64,000 nucleotides of DNA, taken from contig OY987327.1 of the NCBI GenBank assembly GCA_963920685.1, positions 73,073,482 to 73,137,481 of the forward strand, given 5' to 3'. Each line of letters begins with the position of its first letter. Positions within the stretch are counted from its first letter, which is position 1. The notes under the pieces are model-generated. The model was not told where the DNA came from, did not search any database, and was given only the letters and a program-made list of their open reading frames with translations. The DNA comes from Polydrusus tereticollis (lineage: Eukaryota > Arthropoda > Insecta > Coleoptera > Curculionidae). Shown one piece after another: positions 21,282-32,260 of the stretch. Both the position numbers and the translations under genes were made by a program.

Positions 21282-22946
21282 CAGAGTGGCAAAAAAGTCG
21301 CCCATAATGCCTGTAACTATTGAATTACTTCTTATACGAAAAAGTGACCGTTATGAAAGTTGTTCAGTAAATTATTCCCCACATTTCTACCTGCATGAAT
21401 TTTTTCTGTTATTTCTGGTTTGGTTGCCATAGAGACTAACATTCGCTTTTTAAATGGAACATCCTGCATATTATGATTGCATATTTGGATTTTAGTGGAA
21501 AACTCTGAATTTTTTGTAGATATTTCAAATTTTTATTTATTTAAAATTGTAACAAACTTTATAATAACAAAATAAATAGCCTAGAAAATTGAACAACTTA
21601 ACATCGGAATAATAAACAAGTGAAACCTTTTCAGTGGATCAGGTGTTCAAAATGACCAACATTTTTTGCTAAGCAGAGCGCCAGTCGATCCCTGAACCCG
21701 TCTACAACGTTTAAAAGAAAGTCCTCTGGAGTGGCCCAAATTTCAGCACTAATTCTGACTTTTAAAGATTCTAAGTCATTTGGACGGTTAACGTGGACTT
21801 TGTTCTTTAAGTGTCCCCACAAAAAGAAATCGAGCGGGGGTAAGTCCGGGGATCGCGCTGGCCTGTCAAAAGCACCTCTTTTGCCTATTCAACATCCTTG
21901 AAATTGTTCGCTTATCTATTGTCTAATATTTGCCGTATAATGCGCAGGTGCTCCATCTTGCTGGAACCAAACCTGTTCGTTTATGCCATTATTTACACCC
22001 GGCAAAACCATTCTGCAAGAAGGAATTATGTGGTTCCTGAGGAGGTCCAGATATTTTTTGCCATTCAAATTACCATCTGTGAAAAAAAGTTCCATAATAT
22101 GTCTACCAACTTTGCCCGCCCAAACATTAACTTTTCGGGCCTCTGAGTATGACCTTCCGGGAACCAGTGAGTATTCTCAGCAGACAAATAACGATCATTG
22201 TGTCTGTTAATAATGCCATTTAAATGGAAAGTAGCTTCATCCGAGAACATGCTATTTGTTGCGAAGTTATTATCGTTATTGCGTCTTTCCAGCATCAGCA
22301 GATATCCAGAGCTTTGTCTCCCCCGGTTGCTATTTTAAGTCGACCTGATCTAGCGGCTAAAACTGCCTGTTTTTCGAAATTTCTTTACAACTCGACACAC
22401 CGTTGACTGATTATTGGAGGCCTATTTGGATATAATTGATTAAAAATTTGACAAACCTGATCTTGCGATCTCTTCATATTTCCGTAACCGCTCATTATTA
22501 AAATTTCAACTCATTGTTTCTCATTCAGATGAACCATTGTGCAAACGAATTAGAAATCAGACACCCCTCAGGTCGCTGTCATGAAAACACCTTGACTCAA
22601 CTGGTGGGTATTAGCACCGTGTATTAGGTAGGAATAATTACAATTAGGAAGTTTTTCATTTTTGAGCTGTAATTATCTTGGAAACGCTTGCAGATAGGTG
22701 AAAATTTGAAACACAAAAAATTCAGAGTTTTCCCAGTAGAATCGAAATATGCAATCATATACAGGGTGTTCCATTTAAAAAAATGTAAGTTGGTCTCTAT
22801 GGCAACCAAACCAAAAATGACTGAAAAAATTCTTGCAGGTGGAAATGTGGGAATAATTTACTGAACAACTTACATACAGGTCACTTCTTCGTATACGAGG
22901 TAATTCAAAAGTTACAGGCATTATGCGCGACTTTTTTGCCACTCTA
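21282..22946 (-). mobile_element. Mariner-like element with ~250-bp TIRs
   Basis: The left arm from 21282 (CAGAGTGGCAAAAAAGTCGC...) is inverted at about 22702-22946. TA flanks both ends (21280-21281 and 22947-22948). The 1.67-kb element encloses a decayed transposase on the minus strand. Within the arms there is an ACAGGGTGTTCCATTT-like block, a second terminal-box motif set inward by about 180 bp. Confidence 0.85.
21631..22545 (-). pseudogene. DD41D-type mariner-like transposase, full length but broken
   Basis: Reading leftward: the N-terminal region MVHLNEKQ, stop, then CQIFNQLYPNRP and STVCRVVKKF; FSDEATFHLNG (first D); WFPEGHTQRPEKL; after a frameshift FQQDGAPAHYTANIRQ (second D); two in-frame stops; RSPDLPPLDFFLWGHL (third D); and the terminal block KNVGHFEHLIH. 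Forty-one residues separate the second and third aspartates. At least two stops and several frameshifts make it inactive, but every block of the family is present. Confidence 0.8.
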
Positions 22947-23548
22947 TATGTGTATTATGTTGATAGGAATCTGTATAAAACTTGTCATGCCGAGAATTGG
23001 CATTTGCAAGTAAGGAAGTATGTGTTTAATACGTTGCTACATAAATACGAGTATGAATTTGAAAAATTTTGGGCTGGATTTTTAAACATGGGACTATACT
23101 GTCAAAACAGTGTTTGGAGCTTTTACGCTAACGCTAACGCTATAATTATTCAAAATACAGGTTTGTCAAAAGCAACGTAAATTAGGAAGAAAAAAAAAAC
23201 AATGTAAATTATTGTTTGGAAGTTATGTACCTGCAATTTTGGGTATATAGTAAATATTTTTCACTTCTTTTTAAGACATCAATTGTGAAGACTCTATATA
23301 GAGTTGCTGACAATTCTTTATTTGATTGTTTTAGTGATATTGTTAAAAATGCAGATCACAAACATCAAAATCAGAGTTTTGATTTAAACGAAAACATATT
23401 CTGAAATATTAATCTTTACAAAAAAACTAAATTACTTATTCTAAACAAAAAACAGGATGAATTAACTGTAAGAAATAAACACATCAATATTTGAAATTCA
23501 AAAAATAGTCCATACTTTCAGTGGAGTCAATGTAATATAAAATAAAAC
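22947..23548. other. No gene recognised
   Basis: Two modest plus-strand frames (22923-23180 and 23216-23404) show no family resemblance, and I regard them as chance. Confidence 0.35.
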
Positions 23549-24035
23549 AATGCAGACTTCCTCCACAGTTTAATGGTTAACATAAAAAATGTTTTTTTAG
23601 CTCCCGACATGTTTCGAGTAATTAAGTGCTCATCTTCAGGGGATACCAACATCGAGTTTAACATCGAAATAAGTTTTCTCAAATAAATGAGTACAACAAA
23701 AAGGCTGGAGACTTGGTGTATTAGATGGTTAATTATATGGAATGAGAAGTAAAGTTAAGATTAAGTTTTGTAATTTAGATAAGTGAAACATATTTAAGTA
23801 GGATAATAAAAGATTATGACCTCTGAAGGTGAGAAGTTTTCTTTAATTTTGTTAAGCAGTTGAAGTATAGATTTTGTTTATTGAAATATAGGAAAGGTTT
23901 AAAGGAAGGTTTTTTAAAATTAAGAATCATGAGCTTGTATGATTAAGTTTAGATGAGTAAAACATAACATAGTATAATATGTATATGTATGTAACATATA
24001 CTTTAATTGCTTAACAAAATTAAAGAAAACTTCTC
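23549..24035. repeat. Penelope-type terminal repeat remnant with inverted repeat
   Basis: ACAATGCAGACTTCCTCCAC at 23549 recurs, slightly changed, at 41041, each time about 55 bp from a hammerhead-like motif, so both belong to one family. At the far end, 23831-23869 and 23997-24035 form a near-perfect 39-bp inverted repeat. No RT sequence remains in this copy. Confidence 0.5.
23602..23643 (-). ncRNA. Hammerhead-ribozyme-like motif (Penelope type)
   Basis: On the minus strand: TCCC, CTGAAGA core, a stem II region starting T-GAG and ending CTC, GAAACATGTC, then GGGA. Stem I (TCCC with GGGA) is perfect. GAAAC-AT-GUC gives a two-base-pair stem III and a GUC cleavage triplet. An unpaired T follows the core A9, as in the other Penelope-type copies here. 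Confidence 0.55.
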
Positions 24036-24119
24036 TCCTTCATTATTTCTTCATTCTCCTCATTCTCCTTATTTAATATTTCTCTGCATCGAGCATTTAC
24101 TTGACATTAATGTATTGAT

Positions 24120-24440
24120 GTAATTCTGAGGAATATTTTCCCATTGCTCCCGACTTTATTGCTCCAGTACTCGTAACGTCTCAGGAGCATTATGACGGAA
24201 TCGAAGTAAAAATTTTAGAGAAGACCAAACATACTTAATTGTGCTAAGGTCGGGAGATTTTGCCGGCCACTGAGTACGGTCGATATGGTTTATCTCCAAA
24301 AACTTGTTGACTATATTTGCCCCATGTAGTCTTGCACAATAAGATTTGCCCCAAAGTTTGGTGCAAACAGAGCCACTATAATAGTTGATTTGGTCTCTAT
24401 ACCGCTCGCAAGTTAATTCCACCTTCCTCAAAAGCGTCTT
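24120..24440 (-). pseudogene. Tc1-type transposase, C-terminal fragment
   Basis: Reading leftward, LHGANIVNKFLEINHID and WPAKSPDLSTIKYVWSSLK match the end of Tc1 transposases, where the consensus is SPDLNPIEHVW. The catalytic glutamate is replaced by lysine (IE to IK). A stop follows VLEQ and the reading continues as WENIPQNYI, the usual C-terminal block. No TIRs were seen. Confidence 0.7.
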
Positions 24441-24564
24441 GAGATGCTATATTCTGTTCTTGAAATCGTGTATTGGGTTCCCTATACAATAAGATTCTTG
24501 AAACAGAAACAACTACGGTTTAGCCAACATTTCAGTTGCAAAACTTCTATGTACATTAATTTTT

Positions 24565-24780
24565 ATTTAACAGGAAAGAAAAATCCAAAATTCTTCACAA
24601 ATATTTAATATTTTGCTCTACGCGTTTCGGTTTCTTAAACCATTTTCAAGAGCTATATAATATAAACACAAACTTTACATCAAGGACACAAACAAGCTCA
24701 CAATGGCGAGCACAGAGTTAACCTGTGAGCAAAATATTAAATATTTGTGAAGAATTTTGGATTTTTCTTTCCTGTTAAAT
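24565..24780. repeat. Perfect 54-bp inverted repeat around a degenerate hammerhead-like motif
   Basis: 24565-24618 and 24727-24780 are exact inverse copies (left arm starts ATTTAACAGGAAAGAAAAAT), with a 108-nt loop. At 24613-24655 on the minus strand the loop edge reads GCTC, TTGAAAA, GGTTT-AAGA-AACC, GAAACGCGTA, GAGC. That is the Penelope hammerhead layout with a perfect four-base stem I but two changed core bases. It is probably a Penelope terminal-repeat relic. Confidence 0.55.
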
Positions 24781-24785
24781 ATGAG

Positions 24786-25510
24786 TAATCTTCACCCCGG
24801 AGATATCTATGATTCAATTAATTTCTATTTTCTGTTTTTTTTTATTCCTATTTTATTGTCGCTTGATGAAAGGTCAGGAGACTTGGCTAGTCAAAGGATT
24901 AGATGCCGTGGGCCAATAATATTTTCGTTAAAAATATTTTGCAAGTATTCCCAAATCATGAGAGACTTATGGGCAGGACAACCATCCATTTGATACCAGA
25001 TCTCCTGATTTTCGCGTACAACTTCTTCAGTGCGGGTTCAATTCGATTTTATTACTGCTGTAAGGTTGCCTTCCATAAAAAGTATAATAATATGATGACC
25101 TACAATTTCCGCCCAAACATTTATTTTTTGTGGATATTACGTCCGAGTACGAACAAGACGATGTTCATTTTCTCGGCTCCAATACCGGCAATTTTGAACA
25201 TTTGGCTCGTTGTTGAGGGTAAAAATGTACATTCATCGGTAAAATCAATATTGCTCAAAAAAACCCTATTACTATTTGCTCTTTCCAATTGCCTCAAAAC
25301 AGAATACCATTCTCCGTTCTTCATCACCTTGCGATAGCTCTTGATGTTTTTCATACTTTTGGGGTAAATATTTATGTTTTTTAAAAGTGCGCAAAATTGT
25401 GCTTTGATGTTTTCCTACGGCTTGCCCAAGAATCCTCATGGTAATCATTTTATTTTCCTCCACGTCCAGTAAAATATCAAGATCTCTATTATTAATGAAA
25501 TGGAAGGGAT
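24786..25510 (-). pseudogene. DD41D-type mariner-like transposase relic
   Basis: Reading leftward: an HTH-like block MRILGQAVGKHQSTILR; DFTDECTF (first D); GHHIIILFMEGNLTA; IWYQMDGCPAHKSLMIWEYL (second D); and, after a stop, AKSPDLSSSDNKIG (third D, 41 residues on). Frameshifts separate these. The relic stops near the inverted repeat at 24780, so its 3' end was lost there. No TIRs remain. Confidence 0.7.
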
Positions 25511-25849
25511 AGGCTTATCAGAGAATGGAACTAAAAACATTTCAGACATTGCTCTTAAACGGTTTTCTGTATAATACCACTTAATCATAGTTACTTTTTC
25601 CTTAATGGAATAGCTCAAATTTAGGTATAATTAAAGCGCCTGCAATGAAAATGTTGTCACTGACGCTACTTTTCGTATTGTCAATGCCGAATAATAATTT
25701 GCTGGTATCTGCTGTATTACCTAAACTATGAAAATTTCGTAATTTTGCCATCACATTTAATTAAATAAGTTAGGAATGGCTTATTAACGTTTATTCAAAC
25801 TTAGCACATGGGTTTACTATATCGGTCTCGTCAAAAAATTACAACACAA

Positions 25850-26180
25850 TTTTTCTCTAAAATGTGCAGGGGAGTCAATATTTAGCCACATTTACATGAA
25901 ATTTCCTATGATCATCTAAGCTATGCATTACCCATAATTAAGATATTATTTGTATAATCTGCATAACTGGTAAGTTTACACCAATGCTCATAATTTCGAG
26001 ATAAGTATTTACATATATTATAAAAATGATTGGTACTAAAAGACTACCCTGCAGTACTCCAATATTTACTGAACGTACTACATTAGACAAAATTTTGTTT
26101 ATTGTCCTGTATTTTTAAACCATTTTAGGTTCTTTGTGAGAGATAAAAGTTGATTAAATATAAAGATTTCTCTATGACTG
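25850..26180 (-). pseudogene. Jockey/CR1-group LINE reverse transcriptase relic
   Basis: Reading leftward, WFKNTGQ, then VNIGVLQGSLLVPIIFIIYV (the GVPQGSILGPLLF block) and, in another frame, TSYADYTNNIL (the YADDTN catalytic block with the second D changed to Y). Only about 100 residues are recognisable. Confidence 0.6.
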
Positions 26181-27409
26181 CTTAGAATTTTAGTTTATTA
26201 AATACATTAATTTATTACAATGCCGTGTGCTATAAGTCTAATAACAGTCCCAGGGGATTTCGAATTTTTCTAATGAGTCTAAAACCTTAAACTGAATTAA
26301 TTGAAATGTCGCAGTTTTTGTAGATTACACCTCACAGTTACCGGAGTGTTTTATCAAAGTTGCGATTTCCATTCTACCAAATTTAAATATTGAATTTAAT
26401 CGAATAACAGAAAAATAAAATATGTATGGCGACTGTCTTTGTCAACTCGTATTCTTTAATTTTGCAGTCTTGGGTGTAAGGGCTTTACAATATTTCTCTA
26501 ACAAACTGGATCGAGCCTATAATTTTGTGCCGAAGATGTTTTAACGGATCACATAATGTAGGTAGTAAATGCACATACATATAATTACTTTTCTTAAAAC
26601 ACCAGCAAGAGTGAAAACCTAATTTGTAATCACGCAAGATTAAAATCCATTTGATTATAGGAATTAACATTTTAAATTACCAATAGTGCTAAGGGGCGTT
26701 GATATCCATTATCCAGTAGCGCTTTTAAATTAATATCTTAAATTGGTTTAATATATAATTAACATCAAAGAGCAAAAATGGTAATTGAATCTGCTTTTAT
26801 TGCAGTTGCAGGAGAACCGTTTTCTCACAGATACGGAATTGATTTAGAGCAGTGGTTCTTTAACTATGACCACTGGAACTCTGCCTATAGCTTTTAACCA
26901 ATAATAAATTGATATAAATAACTTTTATTTCATAATATTATTTGAATGAAGATTTATTGTGCTCATAATATGGGTAAGTAATTAAATAAGGTGTAGCTAA
27001 AAATTCATAGACTTGTTCGATTTTAACACTTTTGAATTCAATTTTCTCCTGATGAATTATGAATAAATTGTCTATTTAAATTACGAGGGTGGTATGACAT
27101 GAAAAATAACAAAATCGAAATCAAATCAAAAATCAAAATTTTATTTACGCTTTCAGCATTTTACATAGAGTTTGCATTAAAAATTAAGTCCGTTTAACAA
27201 TGCATGATCAGTTAACATCCATGTAGACACAATATTATATTTGTAATATAAGAAAATCTAAATCTCTTAAGAACTAAGCTCAGCAGTCACAAAACATAAA
27301 TATTAAAACGTATAGTAAATAATGCAGCCAAATAAACATGCAAATAAAAATAAAGAAGTCACAATTTCAAGAATGACTATTGACTGAACATACAAAATCC
27401 GCTTTAATT
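26181..27409. other. No gene recognised
   Basis: AT-rich, no supported feature. Confidence 0.35.
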
Positions 27410-27930
27410 TCGCAGTAAATCTACCATAAGAATCTTAAAAAATATCTATATCACTTTTCTTTATTACATTGTTGGTTAATCTACACATTCTGATTAAAGG
27501 AGAATTCATACCGTAATTGGTCCAATGAAAGTCAATATTAAAGAAGTCTCTATTTCTAACGTTGGATACCGACACATGAATGCCAATCCTGTTAAGAGGT
27601 TCTGGTGCATCATAAATACTATTCAGAATTTTATAAAAAGTTGTAATATCAAAATATTTCTACTTTCTAAAGAAGTGAGATTCAAAAGTTTCTTGATGTC
27701 AGCTCAATTTATATCCTCATAAGGGATGTGTAGTTTAAGTCCAATTCTCTTAAGAAACCTATGTTGCACCTTTTCCAGCTTTCTTCTATGAACCTCGTAG
27801 TGCGGATGCCATACACATGAGGCATACTCTAAAACTGAGCGCACATATACACAGTAAATCTCCATAAATATAAAAATATTATTAAATCCCCGTAGGGTCC
27901 GAAAGGCAAATCCCAGCAATCGCATAGCAG
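27410..27930 (-). pseudogene. LINE reverse transcriptase, C-terminal domain relic
   Basis: Reading leftward: MRLLGFAFRTLRGFNN, YVRSVLEYASCVWHPHY and KLEKVQHRFLKRIGLKL, then in other frames LLNLTSLESR and a closing NYGMNSPLIRMCRLTNNV. These are the post-catalytic blocks of Jockey/CR1-type RTs (SVLEYASCVWNP...RIEKVQ). At least two frameshifts. No catalytic residues are left. Confidence 0.65.
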
Positions 27931-28075
27931 GTATTTTAACACCCTAACACCACAACAGGTATACCGTCTCGCCCAGGACCTAAACTCTGCTTTAAATCAG
28001 TAATTTTATTAAAAATATTAATCACAGACAGTTGCAAGTCACCAATTGCGTAAGACTTATCACAGATAAAATAAG

Positions 28076-28080
28076 AGGAT
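28076..28080. repeat. Target-site duplication, left (LTR element)
   Basis: AGGAT, repeated at 29236-29240. The 5-bp size is usual for Ty3/gypsy integration. Confidence 0.85.
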
Positions 28081-28297
28081 TGTGGTGTACTTGCTTATAC
28101 TGATTTTATTTTGTTTTATTTTACGTCGTTTGGTATTTTATGATTGTTACCTTTGACAGTGAATGTAACTGTAACTGAGGAAACGGAAGTGAATAAAAAA
28201 AATGATTACAACTGACAAGAATGTTTTATTATTTTTGAATGATATAAAAACTTCATTTATATAAAGAACAATTTATATTTTAATATAAATCCCCACA
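28081..28297 (+). repeat. 5' LTR (217 bp)
   Basis: Differs from the 3' LTR at only two transitions (28098 and 28127 region), so the insertion is recent or the LTRs have been converted. Confidence 0.9.
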
Positions 28298-28930
28298 TAA
28301 TTGGTGACCACCAAGGTACACAATTTGAATCAATGTTATTTACAGAATTTAGCAAGTTTTTTGGTTCTCACAAAATTCATACGACAACTTATCATCCACA
28401 AAGCAATGGAATGTTAGAAAGATATCATAGAACGTTAAAATCAGCACTAACTGCTAGAGGAAGTACAACTCGTTGGAAAGATGAACTACCTCTAGTTCTT
28501 TTGGGCCTCAGAGCATCAGTAAAGGAAGATCTTCAATGTTCTTCTGCTGAGCTTGTATATGGTCAACCTTTGCGATTGCCTGGAGAGTTTTTTGTCAAAT
28601 CCCACAAGATTGTTGACACTTTCCCGATTATGATTAATTTACGTGAATCATTTGCTAACATTAAACCAACAACAGTACGCAGTCATAATAGAGAAAACCC
28701 ATTTGTTTCTCAAGATCTATCGAATTCAAATTATATTTTTCTTAAAATTGAAGGCAAGAGGCCATCTCTTTCATCCATTTATGAAGGTCCTTTCAATGTT
28801 ATTCGAAGATTTGCAAAAACTTTTGTAATTTTAAAAATAATAAAGAAGTAGTTGTTAGCATTGACAGGGTTAAACCAGCTTTTCTTAATAGAACACGACG
28901 AAATACCTTGTTCTCAGAAAAATAAAAAAA
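28298..28930 (+). pseudogene. Gypsy-type integrase, C-terminal half
   Basis: The frame enters at GTQFESMLF (just after a catalytic aspartate region), followed by THTTTYHPQSNGMLERYHR-like sequence: the YHPQSNGMLER motif carries the third catalytic acid (E) of retroviral-type integrases. Then come RWKDELPLVLLGLRA and ELVYGQPLRLPGEF, and a chromo-like end reading YEGPFNVIRRF. A frameshift near 28835 moves the ending SIDRVKPAFL into another frame. The zinc-binding N-terminus and first D are deleted. Confidence 0.8.
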
Positions 28931-29018
28931 AAAGTCAGTTTTACAATAAATTCATTGGATACTTAGTTTATTTTTTTTTTTTACTAATTTTCGGATGTTT
29001 ATTGGAGGGGGGAGTATT

Positions 29019-29235
29019 TGTGGTGTACTTGCTTACACTGATTTTATTTTGTTTTATTTTACGTTGTTTGGTATTTTATGATTGTTACCTTTGACAGTGA
29101 ATGTAACTGTAACTGAGGAAACGGAAGTGAATAAAAAAAATGATTACAACTGACAAGAATGTTTTATTATTTTTGAATGATATAAAAACTTCATTTATAT
29201 AAAGAACAATTTATATTTTAATATAAATCCCCACA
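29019..29235 (+). repeat. 3' LTR (217 bp)
   Basis: Near-identical to 28081-28297. It carries the same AATAAA-like stretch and CCACA end. Confidence 0.9.
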
Positions 29236-29240
29236 AGGAT
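29236..29240. repeat. Target-site duplication, right (LTR element)
   Basis: AGGAT, matching 28076-28080. Confidence 0.85.
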
Positions 29241-29579
29241 CATTTGACTCCACATATTTTGAGTACACCGATGAGAAATGTCCAATAAACTGCGAAATCT
29301 CAAGAGGATCACTACTTTCCTTTTTACCTCGATTCATACAGTGAAGGTACTCGCAGTTACCTTTCTTTAAATTTACAAGTTGCCAGAATGATTTTTATCA
29401 ATTAACTGACTTCCTATCTTTCTTATATAACCACCATGCAATGAATGTGACATTTCTCTACATTGTGCCCTTAAGTCTGAGAAGGCAGTAATCATCAATA
29501 AATTCTCAGAATAATGAATTTTTTGTGAGGTTGTGAGTTTTGCATCTGACTATATTTCAACATAGTCCGTTCAATGTTC

Positions 29580-29755
29580 AACTCACTTGGCCCTTTCTTC
29601 AGGTTTGGGAATTCTTCTCTCTTCAAAGCGTTTAAGATATTCGTTGACTTCTTTGTTGTATCCAAATTTGTTACAACCAGAAATGTTTCAGCAGGGAGCC
29701 AAATTGGGTGAATAGGCTGGAGCCAGAAGCAGTTTAAATTAAATGTCGGTCAATT
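29580..29755 (-). pseudogene. Classical mariner (DD34D type) transposase, C-terminal relic
   Basis: Reading leftward, LLLAPAYSPNLAPC resembles the YSPDLAPCD block of mariner transposases (the D is changed to N and the catalytic D lost), followed by FGYNKEVNEYLKRFEER. It is a different lineage from the DD41D copies in this window. Only about 55 residues are visible. Confidence 0.5.
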
Positions 29756-30232
29756 TTTGGTTTTTATAAAGAACAACAAAAAAATCGGCTAGAACCGGCT
29801 GAGTGTCCCATTTAAAGAAACACAGGTTTGGGTCATAACTCAAAAATAAAACTTCTTAGAAAAAAAACTAACTACGACACTTACGTCAATGAAAGTTTAA
29901 TGAAATAATAGAACAGTAAGCCGCAAACGCCACCTTTCTATGTTTTATAATAAGGGCGCTGGTATATGAAAACACACGAGAACTGGACAGCTTGTACTCG
30001 ATCTATTGAGCCTCTTCTAACTTTTGTACTTTCACTTATTTGTCAAAATAATGCCGTGGATTGCATGTATGATTTCTGGCGTTACAGCAGATTTTGGAGC
30101 CTCAAGATATAGTTGCCTGTACTGCCTCGCTTGAACTCGGTGATCCAAAGTTTCACGATCTCGTAGGAAGGGTAGGTATAGGTGCAATATTCTGTAGTAA
30201 TATTTTAAGGGATAGGGAAATTATCGAAATCC

Positions 30233-30301
30233 GAAGATTTTTTGCCGTGGAAATCGCTCGAGGGCTTGCCCGAGAGCGATTTCCTAATGGCAAAAAATCT
30301 G
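30233..30301. repeat. Hairpin (imperfect ~30-bp arms)
   Basis: AGATTTTTTGCC...GAAATCGCTCGAGGGC pairs with GCCCGAGAGCGATTTC...GGCAAAAAATCT. It is followed by TATTTTGAAGATTATTTACC, a sequence repeated in diverged form after the hairpin at 30618-30730. Confidence 0.7.
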
Positions 30302-30374
30302 AGAATGATTTTCTGATTATTTCCCAATCCCGAAATGTATTTTGAAGATTATTTACCAAATAAAAAACTAACGA

Positions 30375-30578
30375 TTTCTGACGGGTGAGATTTTCACTTT
30401 TGACAAGGGTGATTTTCACCGGAGAGCGGGAGATTATCGTTGGATTTCTGACGGGTGAGATTTTCACTTTTGACAAGGGTGATTTTCACCGGAGAGCGGG
30501 AGATTATCGCTGGATTTCTGACGGGAGAGATTTTCACTTTTGACAAGGGTGATTTTCACCGGAGAGCGGGAGATTATC
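30375..30578. repeat. Tandem array, 70-bp unit x ~2.9
   Basis: Units start at 30375, 30445 and 30515 (TTTCTGACGGGTGAGATTTT...). They are nearly identical, and each contains GATTTTCAC twice. The same GATTTTCACC/GGTGAAAATC words reappear at 31340-31420, beyond the ORF at 30916-31236, in both orientations. Confidence 0.9.
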
Positions 30579-30617
30579 AATAGTAATATGTTAAGTGCAT
30601 GTAAAATTGCTGAAAAT

Positions 30618-30730
30618 CATGCATGAAGGTTTGTTGCCCTAGAAACAGCTTGAATGCATTTTTAAGGTAAATAACAATAAAAATGCATGAAAGCTGTTTC
30701 TTTAGGGCAACAAATCTGAGTGCATGATTA
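30618..30730. repeat. Hairpin (~48-bp arms)
   Basis: TGCATGAAGGTTTGTTGCCC... pairs with GGGCAACAAATCTGAGTGCA, with an inner AT-rich loop. It shares flank sequence with the hairpin at 30233-30301, so the two are diverged copies. Confidence 0.75.
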
Positions 30731-30915
30731 TCAAGCCATTTTATATGCACGAAATATATTTTTTAGACTATTTCCCGAATGAAAAACTAGTAGGTGCAGA
30801 AATATAAGACAACATTTTTATTTCGAGCAATACAAAGTATTACAATTGAAAACACAATTATTATAATAGATGGTATTTGCAGAAGCAGTAGTTGCTGATT
30901 GAAGTCCTTCAGGAT

Positions 30916-31236
30916 TCATTCATTGTAGAACTTTTCCATAAGTATTTTTGAGGTAGTATTCCATACGGTTTTTACTGTGCTTTCTTTGTAGTCCTGGCCA
31001 TCCATTTTCCGCATGTTGTACGCCCAATCTTTCAGAATATTTGCTAGATATATATCTGTAGTTTCACCATCGAATTGGTAGTTTCTTTCACTGCAGAAGG
31101 CAGTAAATTGTCCCCAGATGTAAGCTTTTGATCTTTTTGTGTTGTCTGACACGCTTTTTCCGATATTTTCAGATATGTCGTTCAAGGAAAATGCTCCGAA
31201 ACGAATCATTTTAATAAATTGACGCGAAATTGTCAA
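30916..31236 (-). CDS. Putative tyrosine-recombinase-like N-terminal domain (uncertain)
   Basis: A 106-residue frame, ATG at 31236, stop at 30916. The sequence KAYIWGQFTAFCSERNYQF, IYLANILKDWAYNMRKMDG, YKESTVKTVWNTTSKIL has the look of the helical core-binding domain that precedes the catalytic domain in tyrosine recombinases such as Crypton proteins (short helices, W..F..FC, then Y...TV......I). No catalytic R...HxxR...Y residues follow, as the frame ends and the next sequence is noncoding, so this is at most a truncated gene. Neighbours are hairpins and the 70-bp array. I am not sure of the family. Confidence 0.35.
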   Translation of the reverse strand: MTISRQFIKMIRFGAFSLNDISENIGKSVSDNTKRSKAYIWGQFTAFCSERNYQFDGETTDIYLANILKDWAYNMRKMDGQDYKESTVKTVWNTTSKILMEKFYNE

Positions 31237-31439
31237 AGCAGAAATTTCAACTTGTTGTAACAGTGACGGTTATTCTCGTAGGTAACCAACAATGAAAAAC
31301 CAGAAGAGTGCAATTTTCAGCTCAATCGCGACCGAGGGCTGATTTTCACCGAAAATCAAGCGCATTGTAGTTACAGTATATGAGGGAAATAGTCGCTGAA
31401 TAATCAGGTGAAAATCAACCCGCTTTTATAATGGATGAG

Positions 31440-32258
31440 GTAAATAATCTCATAAATTTCCTTCGCTTTTTTCGCTTTCAGAATATATGACTGAATTTGG
31501 AGTATTTCAAGTCCACTGAACCTGTCTATGAAATTGTATTTAGATATTTCTATTTATACCCTGTGTTGTCAGTAATTATTCAAAGATGAGCCAACTATTT
31601 TCCTCCAATGTCCTTGTAACTAAACTGCTGTTAAACCAAAAGTAACTAAGTAACAATTTTGATAATTATTTATGATTTTCTCTATGTGCACAATTTACCC
31701 ATAAAAGTAAGCACATAAACATTTTATTTCATACCTAAGACAGTATAAAATTTCTTTAAACTACCATAAATCATCAGCATAAAGCTTTAGTGTAGTATTA
31801 CTAATTTATTTTTTATACAATTTACTACTTAATACCAAAGGCAAAAACTGAATATACCTACCTCAATCCCACTTTAAAATTTTCAATAAATATTCATGCA
31901 TCCATAAAGAGTTGAAATTTAAAATTTTAATTCTCTTTCAGCGGAATTTTCATTCACTTTTACTTACTATTACTGACCCGTCCGATTTTAACATTTTAAT
32001 TAGCCTTTACTACTGGCTGGAGTCATTACTAAATACTATGTTTGATTTAAAAGATCGCCTAATGGTTATGTTAATTTTGAGGTTGGTATTTATTTATTAA
32101 TTTAACACTTTGGACGGATAATTAAACAAACCGATCATTAGATATGTGGATAATTTAATAATGTAATGAATTAAGTAAATATGGGATGTATTAAATATTG
32201 ATAGTGGGTATCATACTGTGATTGATGTTTAGAAAGGCGTGAGGTGTACCTGGATGAA
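31440..32258. other. No gene recognised
   Basis: AT-rich; a 62-residue frame at 31912-32100 shows no family resemblance. Confidence 0.35.
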
Positions 32259-32260
32259 TA

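Larger units (their letters stand above)
28081..29235 (+). mobile_element. Internally deleted Ty3/gypsy-type LTR retrotransposon
   Basis: Two 217-bp LTRs starting TGTGG and ending CCACA bound only 721 bp of internal DNA, flanked by AGGAT duplications. After the left LTR, TTGGTGACC resembles a primer-binding region. It runs straight into the middle of the integrase gene, so gag, protease, RT and RNase H have been deleted. A purine-rich tract (GGAGGGGGGAG) precedes the right LTR, as expected for a polypurine tract. Confidence 0.9.

Noticed and set aside
30375..30578. CRISPR-like array
   Set aside because: The 70-bp units are contiguous with no spacers, and the context is eukaryotic transposon DNA.
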